NCBI GenBank assembly: GCA_965153455.1
Contig: OZ234502.1
Coordinates: 6,975,495 to 7,039,494 of the forward strand
Direction of reading: 5' to 3'
Length of the DNA stretch: 64,000 nt
Source of the DNA: Sphagnum compactum
Lineage: Eukaryota; Bryophyta; Sphagnopsida; Sphagnales
Part shown: positions 34,618-47,383 of the stretch, piece after piece
Numbering within the stretch: the first letter of the stretch is position 1
Layout: every line of letters begins with the position of its first letter
Notes under the pieces: model-generated
Databases searched by the model: none
The model's input: only the letters and a program-made list of their open reading frames with translations
Told to the model about the DNA's origin: nothing
Made by a program: the position numbers and the translations under genes

Positions 34618-37600
34618 GAGCCGTGCGACTGGATCTCACCCAACACCACCTTTGCAAAGGCTCCTGTTCCGCTGTTGGTCCCAGTCCCAGTTTCACTCAG
34701 TATGTGGACATCATTCGTATTCCAGAAGACATACCACAAGTGTCAGCTTTGGTGGACTCCGGCGCCACCTCTTCTTTCATCGACCAAACATTTGTCGTCC
34801 AACACAACATCCCTGTGGTCAAGAAGTCAACCCCTGTTCCGGTAGAGGTTATTGATGGGAGAACCATTGCTTCTGGTGCAATCACACACGAGACAACCCC
34901 TCTAGAACTTTGTATCGGCAAGCACACGGAGAAGATTGTTCTCAACATCATTTCCACCCCTCACCATCCCATCATCCTTGGTCTGCCTTGGCTAGAAGCA
35001 CACAACCCTATCATTGATTGGCGATCTAGAACCCTCACCTTCAGCGCACAACGATGCACCTCTCAAGAACCCCACGCTCAGAAAAACACTTTGTCCAGTC
35101 CTGCCAAGAACCCTGTGGTCGAGAACCCAAAGAGGGTCGGAACCAATTCCAGTTTTATCAAGTCTGTTATGTCAAATTCTGTAGTCAAGAACCCCCGATT
35201 GGTCAGAACGAAACCTTGTCCTGTCAAGAATCTTGTCAAGAATTCTGCCCAGAAAACCAACCCTGTCCAGATCTTCGTTGATAGAGTTGTCCCATTCTAT
35301 CGGGCTGCTAAGAATCTTCAAGTCTTCGCCATCCATGTCAACCCAGCCAACACCACAAACCCCCAATCGGAACCAACACCTGTCAAACTTCCCAAGAAGT
35401 ACAAGGACTTTGTTGATGTTTTTGAAAAGATTAATGCTGATCAGCTCCCCGCCCATAGTCCATATGACTGCCCGATTGATCTAGAAGAAGGACACTCACC
35501 ACCCTTTGGTCCTATCTATGGCCTATCGGAACCGGAACTCCAAGCCCTGCGTGATTACCTTACTGAAAATCTTGCCAAGGGGTTCATTCAGCATTCCAAG
35601 TCTCCAGCCGGCGCCCCAATTTTGTTTGTCAAGAAGAAGGATGGCTCCCTTCGACTTTGTGTGGATTATCGTGGACTCAACAAGATAACCAAAAAGAATC
35701 AATATCCTTTGCCCTTGATTTCAGGTCTCCTAGATCGACTACGTACCGGGAAGATCTTCACCAAGCTTGACCTCCGTGGCGCCTACAACTTACTCAGGAT
35801 TCGCCCTGGTGATGAATGGAAGACAGCTTTCCGCACACGCTATGGCCACTTCGAATACACGGTCATGCCCTTCGGCCTCACCAATGCACCCGCAGTCTTT
35901 CAGCATCTGATGAATGATATCTTCCGGGATTACATGGACGAATTTGTCGTGGTCTATTTGGATGACATTTTAATCTTTTCCAAGGACTAGGAAACCCACG
36001 ACAAACATGTACGATTGGTGCTTGCGACGTTGCGGGAGCATGGCTTATACGCCAAGTTGGAAAAATGTGAATTCGACAAATCTTCAGTGGCGTTCCTTGG
36101 CTACGTGATCTCTCCAGATGGCATTTTCATGGACAAGTCAAAGGTCGAGACCATCCAGTGTTGGGCTACTCCATCCTCGGTCAAGGACGTTCAACGCTTC
36201 CTAGGGTTTGCCAACTTCTATCGTCGGTTTATCAAAGGCTACTCCAAGATCACAACACCGTTAATAACCCTGACTTGCAAAGACAAGCCCTTCTCGTGGA
36301 ATCCAACGGCCCAGGCTGCTTTTGATACTTTCAAGATGACATTCACCTCTGCACCCATCCTGATACATCCCGATCCTGCCAAGCCATTCATTGTGGAAAC
36401 GGACGCTTCAGATTTTGCCTTGGGAGCTATTCTATCTCAATTTGGAATAGATGGGTTGCTGCATCCAGTTCCTTTCTATTCACGGAAGTTAACCAGTGCC
36501 GAAATCAACTACCAGGTCTATGATAAGGAACTCCTGGCAATGATCACGGCATTCGAGCAGTGGAGACCGTATCTTGCCGGAGCTCAACATCGAGTCCAAG
36601 TTCTGACAGATCGCAAGAATCTCCTTTATTTCACAACTACTCGGACCTTAAATCGTCGCCAGGCACGCTGGTCTATCTTCCTAGCTGATTTCGACTTTGA
36701 GATTCAGTATCAACCCGGCACCCAGCAAGGGAAAGCTGACGCGCTATCTCGTCGTTCAGAATATGAAATTCGAGCGGGGGATGAGGCCTACGGCCAGCAG
36801 AACCAGACTTTACTCAACCCCAAGCAATTTCGAGTTGCAGCAACAATCAGCACCCTCCCAGACTCATACCTTGTCAGGGACATCAAGATAGCAACTGAGG
36901 AAGACACCTGGGCTACCAACATCAAGAAGGAACTCCAGGAACGACCAAGGAACCCAAATCGTGATGACTTGGATCAATTTGAGCAGCAAGACGGACTTCT
37001 CCTTCGAAATAACCTGATTTATGTACCTGAAGGACTTATTCGCCTAAAAATCCTGAGGGAATGCCACAACAACACCCTGGCAGGTCACTTTGGAATGGCA
37101 CGGACTCACGAACTAGTGTCAAGGACTTACTGGTGGCCCAAAATGAACAAGATGCTACGGGAGTATGTCAAGTCTTGTGATACATGTGCTCGATCCAAGG
37201 CTCCCAGGCATCGCCCGTTTGGACTCCTACAGCCTCTGTCGATTCCTAGCCGACCTTGGGGATCTATTGCAATGGACTTCATCACGGACCTCCCTATTGT
37301 CAGAACCAAGAATTCAATACTGGTTGTGGTCGATCGACTCACCAAAATGGCCCATTTCACCCCTTGTTCCAAGTCAATCACGGCAGAAGAGACAGCTCAG
37401 TTAATTCTGGACGGGATCGTCCGAATGCATGGACTCCCCGAGGAAATTGTGTCCGACAGAGGTCCTCAGTTTGCATCCAAGTTCTGGCATCGTCTATTCG
37501 AGCTTCTTGGAGTTGACATTCGGCTATCTTCAGCTTTCCACCCTGAGACAGATGGACAAACCAAACGGACAAACCAGACACTCGAGCAATACCTTCGCTG

Positions 37601-38348
37601 CACTGTGAACTACCAATAGGACGACTGGCTGGACGTACTATCTCAAGCAGTGTTTGCTTATAATAACACAACACATGCATCGACCGGGATCAGTCCATTC
37701 TTTGCCAATTACGGTTTTCATCCTAGGTTCAGCCTTGAAATTCCTGGAGACTCCGTAAACCCCTCGGCTGAAGAAAGGGCCACGAGGCTTGGACAAGTTC
37801 AACAGAACCTTATGGCAGAACTCAAGCTAACACAGGAGTGGCAAAAGAAGCAAGCAGACCGCCGACGCAAGGACCATCCAAACTTCAAGGTTGGAGACAA
37901 GGTCTGGCTTCTTAGAAAGAACATTGCTACCACTCGCCCATGTGCCAAGTTGGATTACAAGCGCCTCGGACCTTTCAAAATCGCCAAATTGGTTGGTCTA
38001 GTGGCTTGCCAGGTTGAGCTTCCACCCCAGTTCAAAATCCACAATGTTTTCCATGTCTCCCTGCTTGAGCCCTATCATGAAAACCCGATCCCAGAACGTC
38101 ATCAAGAACCCCCAGCTCCAATCGAAATTGAAGGCCAAGAAGAGTTTGAAGTTCAGGAGGTCTTGGACTCCAAGAAGATTCGTGGAAAGCTCCTGTACCT
38201 TGTCTTTTGGCGAGGTTATCCTCCTTCTGAAGCTACTTGGGAGCCTGCTGGAAACCTAGTTCATGCCCAAGACTTAGTTAATCGGTTTCACCAACGATAT
38301 CCTAACAAACCGGCTCCATCTAGAAGATGTCGCTTGAGGAGAGGATAA
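34449..38348 (+). pseudogene. pol (protease, RT, RNase H, integrase, chromodomain), interrupted
   Basis: Opens in the -1 frame relative to gag. Protease DSGA at 34755-34766. RT from about 35480 with [17 protein letters not shown] and catalytic YLDD at 35955-35966. RNase H about 36390-36760 with VETDASDFALGA. Integrase zinc region about 37060-37200 (H..H, CDTC) and DDE aspartates/glutamate at 37275, 37455 and 37584. GPF-type motif about 37970, then a chromodomain (about 38142-38300) with the Y, W and W aromatics of the canonical fold. In-frame TAG at 35988-35990 directly after the RT core and at 37617-37619 inside integrase. All catalytic motifs survive. The TAA at 38346-38348 abuts the 3' LTR. 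Confidence 0.93.
38334..38348 (+). promoter_or_regulatory. polypurine tract
   Basis: TTGAGGAGAGGATAA, purine-rich and immediately 5' of the 3' LTR, overlapping the last codons of pol. It is the expected plus-strand primer. Confidence 0.8.
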
Positions 38349-38615
38349 TGTCATGGCCTAGGATATTTTGGGATACTTTTGGCAATGTCATGTCCTAGGA
38401 TATTTTGGGATACTTTTGGCAATATCATGGCCTAGGATATTTTGGGATACTTTTGGCAATATCATGGTCTAGGATATTTTGGGACTAGTATGGCTCAGGG
38501 TTATAAAAGGAGATAGTCTGGGGAACAACCCTTTAGCAGATCAACACCAGTTGATGGATCAATAAAGCTTGTCTTGTCTTGTAATTCTCCACTTGTTTGT
38601 AGTCGGTCCATAACA
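38349..38615 (+). repeat. 3' LTR
   Basis: 267 bp, identical to 32699-32965. AATAAA at 38561-38566. Confidence 0.97.
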
Positions 38616-38620
38616 AGTGG
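38616..38620. repeat. target-site duplication, right copy
   Basis: AGTGG, matching 32694-32698. Confidence 0.95.
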
Positions 38621-39943
38621 GGAGGTAGACTGTTTGGTTCATATCTCGAGCAAACTAGGGGTGTCACCACATGGACCGATACCTATAGAAAAAACTATAT
38701 ATTGAAACTATAGAAATATTCACATTTGTCAATGTAAGTGTTTACAAACTCAACATAGACCAACAAATTTTGGTTATTGTCACCAATTTGGTGTTAATTT
38801 GGTGTGCGCCTCTCATCTAAATTGGATGAAATACATCCATAATCAACTAGTTTGTTGTTCATTTTGAGACATCCAAGAGTATTCAATATTTGTCGCCAAT
38901 AGTCTCATGCCGTAAAAACGACAAGGAAACCAGATTTTTCATGGACCGGATGGCACGGCCGGCACGAGGTTACAAAAGAAGGAGGGGTACCGTAAAAACA
39001 AACTCTCACAAAATGTGACCAACCAGTTGAGGAGTGGTAGGTATCGTGTACCTATGTTGTTGTATGGGCTTTTGAACTAGGGTCCACATTTGTGGTGGGA
39101 GTTTTGGACTGCACCAGGGCCACATAATACTTGCTCGTCCGTGTTCCGATGGTCCTTGTAATCCTTACCCGTTTCAAGATCCGGACATCGGAATCATTTC
39201 TTGACAATGGCGTTACGGAACGTTGGTGGACATGTCCACAATTTTTAACTCTGCAAATAAGGGTTTTTTTTTAAAAAATTTAAAATTTACATTTTTGCTT
39301 CGGCACGTTGAATTTGATGCCAAGTTTCTGCATCTTCCAATAAGCAAGATTTGTTTGTCAGTTGAAGGAAGGAGCCTTCGGTTGATTACATGTACACCTT
39401 CGTAATTTGAATAAAAAAATCTTTTGTGCTTTACACTGGGGAAGGCCTGCTCGTCTACTACCCTAATTTCTGGGTATGGCGGAATATCTTCCAACTGCAA
39501 ATTATACCACCCAATAATGCCCATTGGTTTGAGGGGGCTCATGGCCACCCACCGTTCAACCAGGTCCTCCCAATGGCTATTACGTAGGTAGTAGATAGAT
39601 AAGCACGCAACCAACAGAAAATTTGAAACCCTAAATGTCTGTTATATTGCCATAATCTTGAGCCCTAATTGGGATTTTTATCATTGCAAGTTACCACCCA
39701 CTCTAACCTTTTCCACCACAACAAAACCCTACCCAAAATTCATCAATCCCAGAATCTCAGTGTTTTTTTTTCTACCAGCGAAATTTCGCCAAAAAGTGAA
39801 ATTCAAAATGCCAACAAAAAAAAAAGTGATTTTTGAGGTATTCAATTGCGAGAAGTGAGAAAAAGAAAAAGGTTAAAAGTTGCCAGATTCATATACTTCG
39901 TCTTCATTGTGTAGCCAAAGATAAAGAAGGACTATTAAAGATT

Positions 39944-40045
39944 TATACTTTATTTCTGGCTTGTAACCAGATTTGGCAAAATTTTCCTAGGGATGATCAT
40001 TACTTTTCCTTACATCTTCCTATGGATGATCATCACTTTGGCTAC
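39944..40045. repeat. dispersed noncoding repeat, copy 1
   Basis: Shares a diverged but collinear pattern with 53664-53750: ACTT.AT.TCTGG, CCAGATTTGGC, ACATCTTCC.ATGGA and a final CTAC. Neither copy encodes a recognisable protein. Confidence 0.55.
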
Positions 40046-43000
40046 AAACAAAACTTCATTAAAAATAAACCACCGATCAAGGTTTCATCCATTTTGGACC
40101 AAACACACTTCATCCATTACAGAGGGGGTTAAAAAAAAGGCCCAATAACTTAGCAGATTCATCATTTGACCATATTAAATGCAACATGGCAATAAAACCC
40201 CATTAGGTACTGTCAAAAAAAATTCACAACTGACCACCATTACCTGGGCCAAGGGGGGGTTCACTTAAATAGGATCCCAAAATTTGGACACTTCCCCACT
40301 TAGTTTGAAATGGGGTACCCTAGTTAATGAGGGGCCATGATGGAGGGTGAAGTGGCTGCTTGCTGGTCCCTGCTCCTGTTCCGTTTGCACACTACCCATC
40401 ATTAGGTGGGGAGCAGGTAGCAAATTAAAGAAGCCTCAAGATTTGGCCACACCCCCCAGCTTTGAATTTAATGAAAGGGGAGGGGGGGGGGGGTTTTAGG
40501 GTTTAGGGTTTTATGGGGTTGGAATTTATGTCCTGTTATATTTTGACCAGCAAATGGCAGCAGGAGGAGTAGCCAGGTCCAGTTATTATGAAAGGACTCC
40601 TTTTGTTTTTTAGTTGCCAGATAAATGAATCTTGCCCCCCATCATAACCCTAGTAAATGCAGCAGTCACTTCATCATAATGAATGAATGAACAAGGGAGA
40701 TGGGGGGAATGGGGGAGTGTGTCTGGACAAGCATGATGTCAGGAGCATGGATGGATTCTTTTCTGAAGCTGAAGTAAGTCACAAGTAAACTCCAAAGGCT
40801 TTTTGAGTTGTTCTTGTATGTAAGTATGTATGTAGGCTAGTGAGGAAAATTTTGTCAGGAATTCCAACCTCCTTTTTTTGTCTTCTTGTGTGTTTTCTAA
40901 CCCCTCAAACAATCATGGATTTCCCACATATAGAAAGATATATAGATGGATAGATAGATAGATAGATGGGATGTTCTTTTTGTGGGGTAGGGCACTACCT
41001 ACCTATCTAGATGTTTGGGTTGGGGGGGAGGTTGGGGGGGGGGGGGGGGGGGTGAGGAGGGTCTTAACTCAAAACTCTGACCTAACTTTGACAATCCAGA
41101 CATGGAAATCTTCTTGTTGTTTTGGGGGGTTGAAATTAATGGAAATGGTGACTTCGCCACCCCAAAACAACAATCCAAAAAAAAACCCTTTGTACAATTT
41201 GCACCAAATTTCATTTTTTTTTAAAACCAAGGTGCAAAAAAATTCACCAATGTAAAAATTAAATTTAAATTTTGTAAAAAAAATTCCACTGGAAAGAATC
41301 CATTGTTGAAACAAACTAAGTAGGTACCTACCTACATGGGGAACTTTTGTAGTCTCATATCTCTTACACTCAAAGTGTAAGTAAGTAGTGGGTGGTGGGT
41401 GCCACTATAGTTTGAGCCTTATTTGCTTCTTGCACCAAATTTTTAAAAATCATAAGTTTTAGAAAAAAACCTAGGCTCTTATTAACCAACAATTGGCTTT
41501 AATATTTTTATATCAGGTCTGCCCTAAAACTAGGGGGGGGAAAAAAATAATAATAAGGCTCTTATCAACCAAGAAATGCCTTTATCTTTTGCAGTCATGT
41601 GAACAGTGGAATAATACTAGTGGTTTCCCCTCGGTCCATCTGCCAGTTCTGTCATCATGTTTTTTTTTTTTACCCCTGCTTGCAGAGATATGCCCATAAT
41701 GCTTACATAACAATTTAAGATGAACCCAGAGACTAAAAATCCAGCCTCTGTCGTTTCCGATCTCTGTGTACTTAGTTGCCCGGTTTTTTGAGCTCTGAAC
41801 GAGAGAGAGAGATAACCCCCCTCCCCCCCACCACCCCTGCCCAGCCGAATACGGTTGGATCAGTTTCTGATGAAGTTTGGGTGGTGTATGAGAGAGATAC
41901 TCTTCTTCCTTCCTTCCTTCCGTCCGTTCGTCCATCCGTCACAGGGAAAGCCCATAGTGCAGTTGGTTGGTTGGTTGGTTCGCCCAGGCCATCGTCTGTG
42001 TCAAGCTTTGACAGAAAACTCTGAAAGAGAAACAATGTTTGTTAAATACCAGCTCCAGTGAAAGCATAATATAATAATAAATAATTTTTTTTCGGGTGGG
42101 TTTCGCTTGTTTTCATCCCCAAAATTCGACGAATTTGTATCATATGGGCATTCGGGTGGTGGGAGGAGTGATTTCCTTTGAAATGTGTGGAATGATGATG
42201 GGGATGAGATTTCCTGGTGCCACACCCGGAAACAGCCGAAGGAGAAGAACAAGAGGGAGGGAGGGAGTCGGGACTCTTTCTTTCCGGCTATAAGCTAGCT
42301 GACATTTGACAGAGTGAATGCAATTACTGAAAAAATCTTTCCCCCCATGACTCAAAAGATCGCAAGGTTTTCTCATGATACTTAATTGGAGGGATATGGG
42401 TGATGACTCCCTCGGCACACCCCCCCCCCCCACCACCCCAAATAATTTCTTGCTCAACAGACACTAACTCATAACGAAAGGCGGTGGTTGCATTTGACCA
42501 CCGACCGACCCGACTCTGAGCTTCATGATTAATGAGCTTTCTTTATATAATCGGTGTTTTGTTTCGATTGGTAATCGGATATGAACGTACCCCGACTCTG
42601 AGCTTCATGTTTGTTTCGGTTATTATTATTATATATATAAGTTGGGTTTCAGAATAGGAGATAGAATTTGTACTTTGTACCCAAGGGGTCATGTGGAAAG
42701 AAAAGCCTAAACCTGGTGCGGGAGTGTGGGTGGGGGGGGGGGGGAGAGGAGGAGGGGAGGGATCAGACTACTTATGAAGCAATTGGGAAACGTAGTAGGA
42801 AATCCACATGCGAGTGCAGTGGCCCTCAGATCTAGGTGTAATATATATGAGCTCATTCTTTCAGGCAGAGAGTGTAGGTGGAAAATGAATGAATGAATGG
42901 GGATGTCCAACAACAACTCTGCAGCCAAAGATTTTTCCAAATTTCAAAGATCCCTGAAAAAGTCTACCTATCCATCATCAAAGTTATAGCTATTACAAAA

Positions 43001-43134
43001 TGTGGGTGCAGTTCATTAGTCCTTATTCATTAGACTAGGTGATGAATTCATTGTATTCAAACACTGGGTCTTGTTCATTGCAATCAATGAATGCACTCAA
43101 AATCATTCGGTGAAATCACTTGACTTACAGGGAC

Positions 43135-43311
43135 ACCTTTTGTTGTACTTATAATAAGTTAGGTTCTCTTCTGGTGGCTCTCTCTTTTTTTTCTTGGAAA
43201 CTTGACATGACCCAAATAGCTACCTTTTGTTGTAGTTATAATAAGTTAGGTTCTCTTCTGGTGGCTTTCTCTTTCTTTTCTTGGAAACTTGACATGACCC
43301 AAATAGCTACC
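43135..43311. repeat. 87-bp tandem duplication
   Basis: Two adjacent copies starting ACCTTTTGTTGTA at 43135 and 43222 and running through ATAAGTTAGGTTC to GACCCAAATAGCT. They differ at only a few positions, so this is a fairly recent duplication. It is not in a recognised gene. Confidence 0.9.
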
Positions 43312-44967
43312 ATCAGAGAGTAGTGCCTACACAAGTTACTGGACTTTGGAACAAACTCTTTGTCCACATGTTTGTCATCACATATGGTGTACGAATATAT
43401 GTATGAAGGTGGATAGACTTTTAAGAAACTTTTCGAATTCTGATTCACTAGGTAACTTTGCATGCAAGACTTGCTGCTTTGCAAAACACCTGCAATGGTG
43501 GGCGTTCTGTTTTTTTTGCAAATTTTTGCAATTGTTTTGGCGTTTCTTTCCAGGATGCCCACCGGGTATCATGGGAATAAATAAATAATGGGTGCAGGTC
43601 TTTACGCTTGGTAAAGCAGTTGGGTGGCTTCGAACGGGGCTTTACCTTACACTTAAAGGGCTTTTCACTATTGAGAGATAGTATGTTTTGCATTTATTGG
43701 ACAGGGCTCTTTTTTTACTCAGGTAAACGGTCTTGGAAAAAATTGTCACCAATGTAGTTTTGAGGAACACGACAAAAGACAATTAACAATTTTGTATAAA
43801 TAAAATTCAAGGAATGCAAATAAAAAATGAGTTTCAATATTTTCAAAGAGGGCCCAAAAACCAGGAATGAACAGCCAAAAAATTAACCCATTACCACGAC
43901 ACACTTTCTCTCTGAGCTCCAGAGTCAAAGCAAATGTCACAAATTCAGACAAAGTTTTAAGTGGGTCCCCTGAAATGTTCCATTTGGAGCCCATCTCTAA
44001 TAGGACTAAGAGAAAAGGGGGATCATCAGTGGAGCTCTCTTTTGAGGTGTTTGGTGATGGTGTACAGTAGTAACTGGATAGTCAATGTGGTGTTTTTCAA
44101 GACATTGGAGTTATCTGTGAAGTATCCCGAACTGGGTTTAGGGCTTTGGATAAATTGAGAAGTCAATTTGAAAACAGTCCACATGAAGGAAATAAACAAA
44201 AGAAAAAAGAAGGGATCAAATTAGTTATCTCACTTAACTTGGTCTTCACGGGAGTTTGATCCCCAGTTTTGGATTTGGCTTACCTGGGTTGCTGGTACTC
44301 TTCATTAACTCAAAGCTGCCTTGTCAAAATAAGATCCTGCCAATCTTCTGAACTGATACCAAGTTACCAAGTTTCGGGAAACAGTACCCAATTATTTCAC
44401 TCACCTTATGGAGACACTGAAATTAGGGATGAAACAGGGATTACAGGATCAAATTAGGGCCCAAAGACAGGGTGAATTTAGGGTTAAGATTCTGTTATAA
44501 AAAGCATGATCTATTTTACTTATCTGGTCTGTCTGACACTAGTGGCAAATGCTAGTTCACCAAGCAACATGGAAATAAGAGAGGATAAAAAGTACTCAAG
44601 AGTTTCTCATTTGGCAGCACCCAACAAGATTCAGGAGTGATGTTTGGGAACAGCTGTTGTCTTCAGAAGTAAGTTAAAGGAAAGAAGGAAACAGGGTGGG
44701 GGGGGGGGGAGAGAGAGAGAGAGAGAGAGAGAGCCAACCCATTTGTTATGTCTGGAAAGCCACCAATTTCCAATTTGTGCAGCCCCTTCAGAGTGGTGAC
44801 CATGTTCTGCTGAGTCCCCTGCAATTTTGTTGATACAGCAACAACAACAACCAAAAAAATTTGTACCCTGCACTTTGTGAGGAGATCTAACAACACAATC
44901 CACACTGACTACTACTGACTCCTTATCTGAAAGAAAATGTGGTGAAATGGAGTTGTTTGTACAACTT

Positions 44968-44995
44968 CCTTCCTTCCTTCCTTCCTTCCTTCCTA
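44968..44995. repeat. (CCTT)n microsatellite
   Basis: About seven uninterrupted CCTT units. Confidence 0.9.
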
Positions 44996-45509
44996 CTAGG
45001 CTAGCAATGACAATTCTGCACTGCTCACCAACAAGTATGTATATATGTATGTATCTAGTCTTTTGATTGATTGCTCGGAACAGTTCTCATTGCCAGAGCT
45101 CTGGAAAGCACCCAACCCACCCACCAACCCACCATCCGTAGATCAGTCTGTATGTCTGTACATGTAAAGACCTCGTTGGATCTTTGTAGTGTAGTTGTAG
45201 GCCACCACCGTACAGCCCATAATTTTCCCTCCTCCAAAGGCAGGTATTTCAAAATATGTAATGCTCGTTTTTGAAACACCCAAGTCTTTTTTCTTTAAAA
45301 TTTGCCAATAATATCCGGTTTATACCAATTAGGTATTATATGAAAAAAATTAGAAATTAAAATCCTATGGGTCTTTATGCACAATAAAGCCCATGGCCTC
45401 AGGCAGCTTTACCTACCACAATACACACAGTTAGGAACAGGGAAGACAAAACTCATATCTTTGTCGTCCAAAGAAACAACTCTTATCTCAAGTAGTCAAG
45501 TGGTGGTCC

Positions 45510-45558
<49 letters not shown>
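45510..45558. repeat. (TC)n(AC)n compound microsatellite
   Basis: About 13 TC units followed directly by about 11 CA units. It has the same dinucleotide pairing as the compound repeat at 18153-18211, on the opposite strand. Confidence 0.93.
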
Positions 45559-46712
45559 GGTTTATTTGACTCAAGTATTCTTCTAAGTGCGATGTAGGGA
45601 TGGGCAAACTTGGCATCTCCATTTTTTAAATGCAAGCACGTGTTTGCTCCTTTTTTCCTTCTTTTGTCAAAATTGTCGTCAATCCCATGTTGTAGTACCT
45701 ATCTAAAACTCCAAATGGGTACATTGGTGGTGTGACTTCTGAAACATTTCAAATATCTTGTCATCCTCCGACAAAATCAGGATCTCTGAATCCAAATTGT
45801 ATAATTTCTCGGGTTAAATTATTATTATAGCAACAAAGACACCTCACTTAGGAAGGTGAAGGTAACAACACCAATGTGATTTGAGTGAGTGAGTGAGTGA
45901 GTAAGCAAATACGGGTTCACACTGGCCGGCCAAGCATTTGCAGGGTGGGTGGGTGAGTGAGTGGGTGACCAGAGTCCACTTCCTTAGTCCGAGGCCAACT
46001 TTTGATGGGCCCAGAATCAACTTCTTCTGTGCACTCTCTATTTCTACAAAGTGTTTGTTCAGTTTCAGTCAGTGATACGGCTCTCTGTCCAAAGCCAAGA
46101 TAAGAACATGGATAAGTTCTGTGGGTCTTATTTTTGACCAGACAAAGTGCTTGATTTCATACATGATTCATCATCTCAGGCACAACAGGCTCTGCAATTG
46201 GGAAGGAAAAATGATGTCTCATCATGCAATGAGTATGATTCTAATTGTGGGCCCAGATTAATTAAGGTAAACACAGTCATGCCCCCATCATCATCATCCT
46301 TTGATCTCCAAACCACTAGAACTAAAAAATTTAAATTAATTTCAAAAATTAATCTCCTCTGTTCAAACTAGGTAGGGATAGTAGTAACTTCTAGCACAAG
46401 CTAGGAATGAGCTAGAGAGGGGGAACCTGCAAAATTCTTTAGTTATTATTAGGGCACACATTTGGGTCACTGTTTTTTCTTTTTTGGGATTACACCCAAA
46501 ACTGTTGCAGATTTGAGCATTCACAAAGTCTAGGTATAGCAGCTGTCTTTCAGTTGTCCTGGAAAGAGGACTTGACTACTACCCACAAGGCTCAAAGCTC
46601 AAAAGTTGTGGTAACAAAGTTTCTAGAGAGTTGTTGTTGGCCTAATCTCCTTGTGATCTGGGTGTGCAGAATATATATAGCGCCCCCAGTTTAATTCATA
46701 CCTACCAAACTC

Positions 46713-47383
46713 ATGAGGCTCCATGGTTTTAATGCCATCATCCAAATTGGGCCTGATTTAGTGGGGGTGTTAAAACTTTTCAAGTATGTTAAATTCCATC
46801 CTGAATATGACTACGACCCTTGTTTATATGACACCTTGAAACCCCTCTTTCATCAAATTGTGGAGGTAATTAGTGTTATAAAAGTGACAAGACCCATATA
46901 ATTCTTGAGGTTATGTGTACATGTATGTGCCCAAGTCTCGTAACCTTTTTTGTTTTACATTGAGGTTTTGAAATGCTAGAATGGCCCCTCAATGAAGTCC
47001 AAAGGTTTCATCTTGGCCAAGATGAAATATCATTACCATACTATGTGGAAATGGATGGTGAGGATGCAGTGGAAACATAATATACAACCGATGGTCTTGT
47101 GTATTTAGCATTAGGATTTGATTATCATGTGTATGATGAATCAAAGGGAGATGAGGTTAATGACATTCATAAGTGACCACCTTTCATTATGAAATTGCAA
47201 GATGGTTGTGATTATGCTCATCTGATTTCTACTTTTGTTTTGGATAATCCCCAAGACTTTGGAGGATTAAAGAAGATGCATATTCAAAAGCTTTTGGGCA
47301 AACTTAATAAAACAGGTATTGCAAACCTCAATAGGCAACATCAAACATCTTTGAAATATTATTTTCAATACGATGGTTAGTTC
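46713..47383 (+). pseudogene. decayed coding-like stretch, unrecognised
   Basis: From about 46967 to 47383 one frame reads as protein-like for about 138 codons, broken only by TAA (near 47082) and TGA (near 47176), both reachable by C-to-T change. Readable segments include LPYYVEMDGEDAVET, LGFDYHVYDESKGDEV and HLISTFVLDNPQDFGGLKK. An open segment upstream (46713-46901) ends near a possible GAG|GTAATT donor. I do not recognise the family. Gene relic or mobile-element body are both possible. Confidence 0.35.

Larger units (their letters stand above)
32699..38615 (+). mobile_element. full-length Ty3/gypsy LTR retrotransposon (chromovirus, Tf1/sushi-like)
   Basis: A 5917-bp element: identical 267-bp LTRs beginning TG and ending CA, perfect AGTGG target duplications, gag with CCHC knuckle, then protease, reverse transcriptase, RNase H, integrase and chromodomain in the gypsy order, and a purine tract touching the 3' LTR. 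Gag-pol is broken by five stops, so this copy cannot make its own polyprotein without suppression. The coding part is visibly more GC-rich than the flanking DNA. Chromodomain and gag resemble the Tf1/sushi lineage of fungi and vertebrates more than the common Tekay, CRM, Reina or Galadriel plant clades. That placement is from recall of motifs and needs a tree. Confidence 0.95.
38621..46700. other. intergenic DNA with many microsatellites
   Basis: No supported gene. G-runs near 40481-40493 and 41033-41052, a GATA tract (40935-40967), C-run (42420-42431), GA tract (44707-44733), CCTT tract (44968-44995), TC then AC tract (45510-45558) and GAGT units (45884-45902). A telomere-like GGGTTTAGGG word lies near 40491-40511. 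Confidence 0.5.

Noticed and set aside
41033-41255. open frames with Gly- or Pro-rich starts
   Set aside because: Created by the long G-run; no further features.
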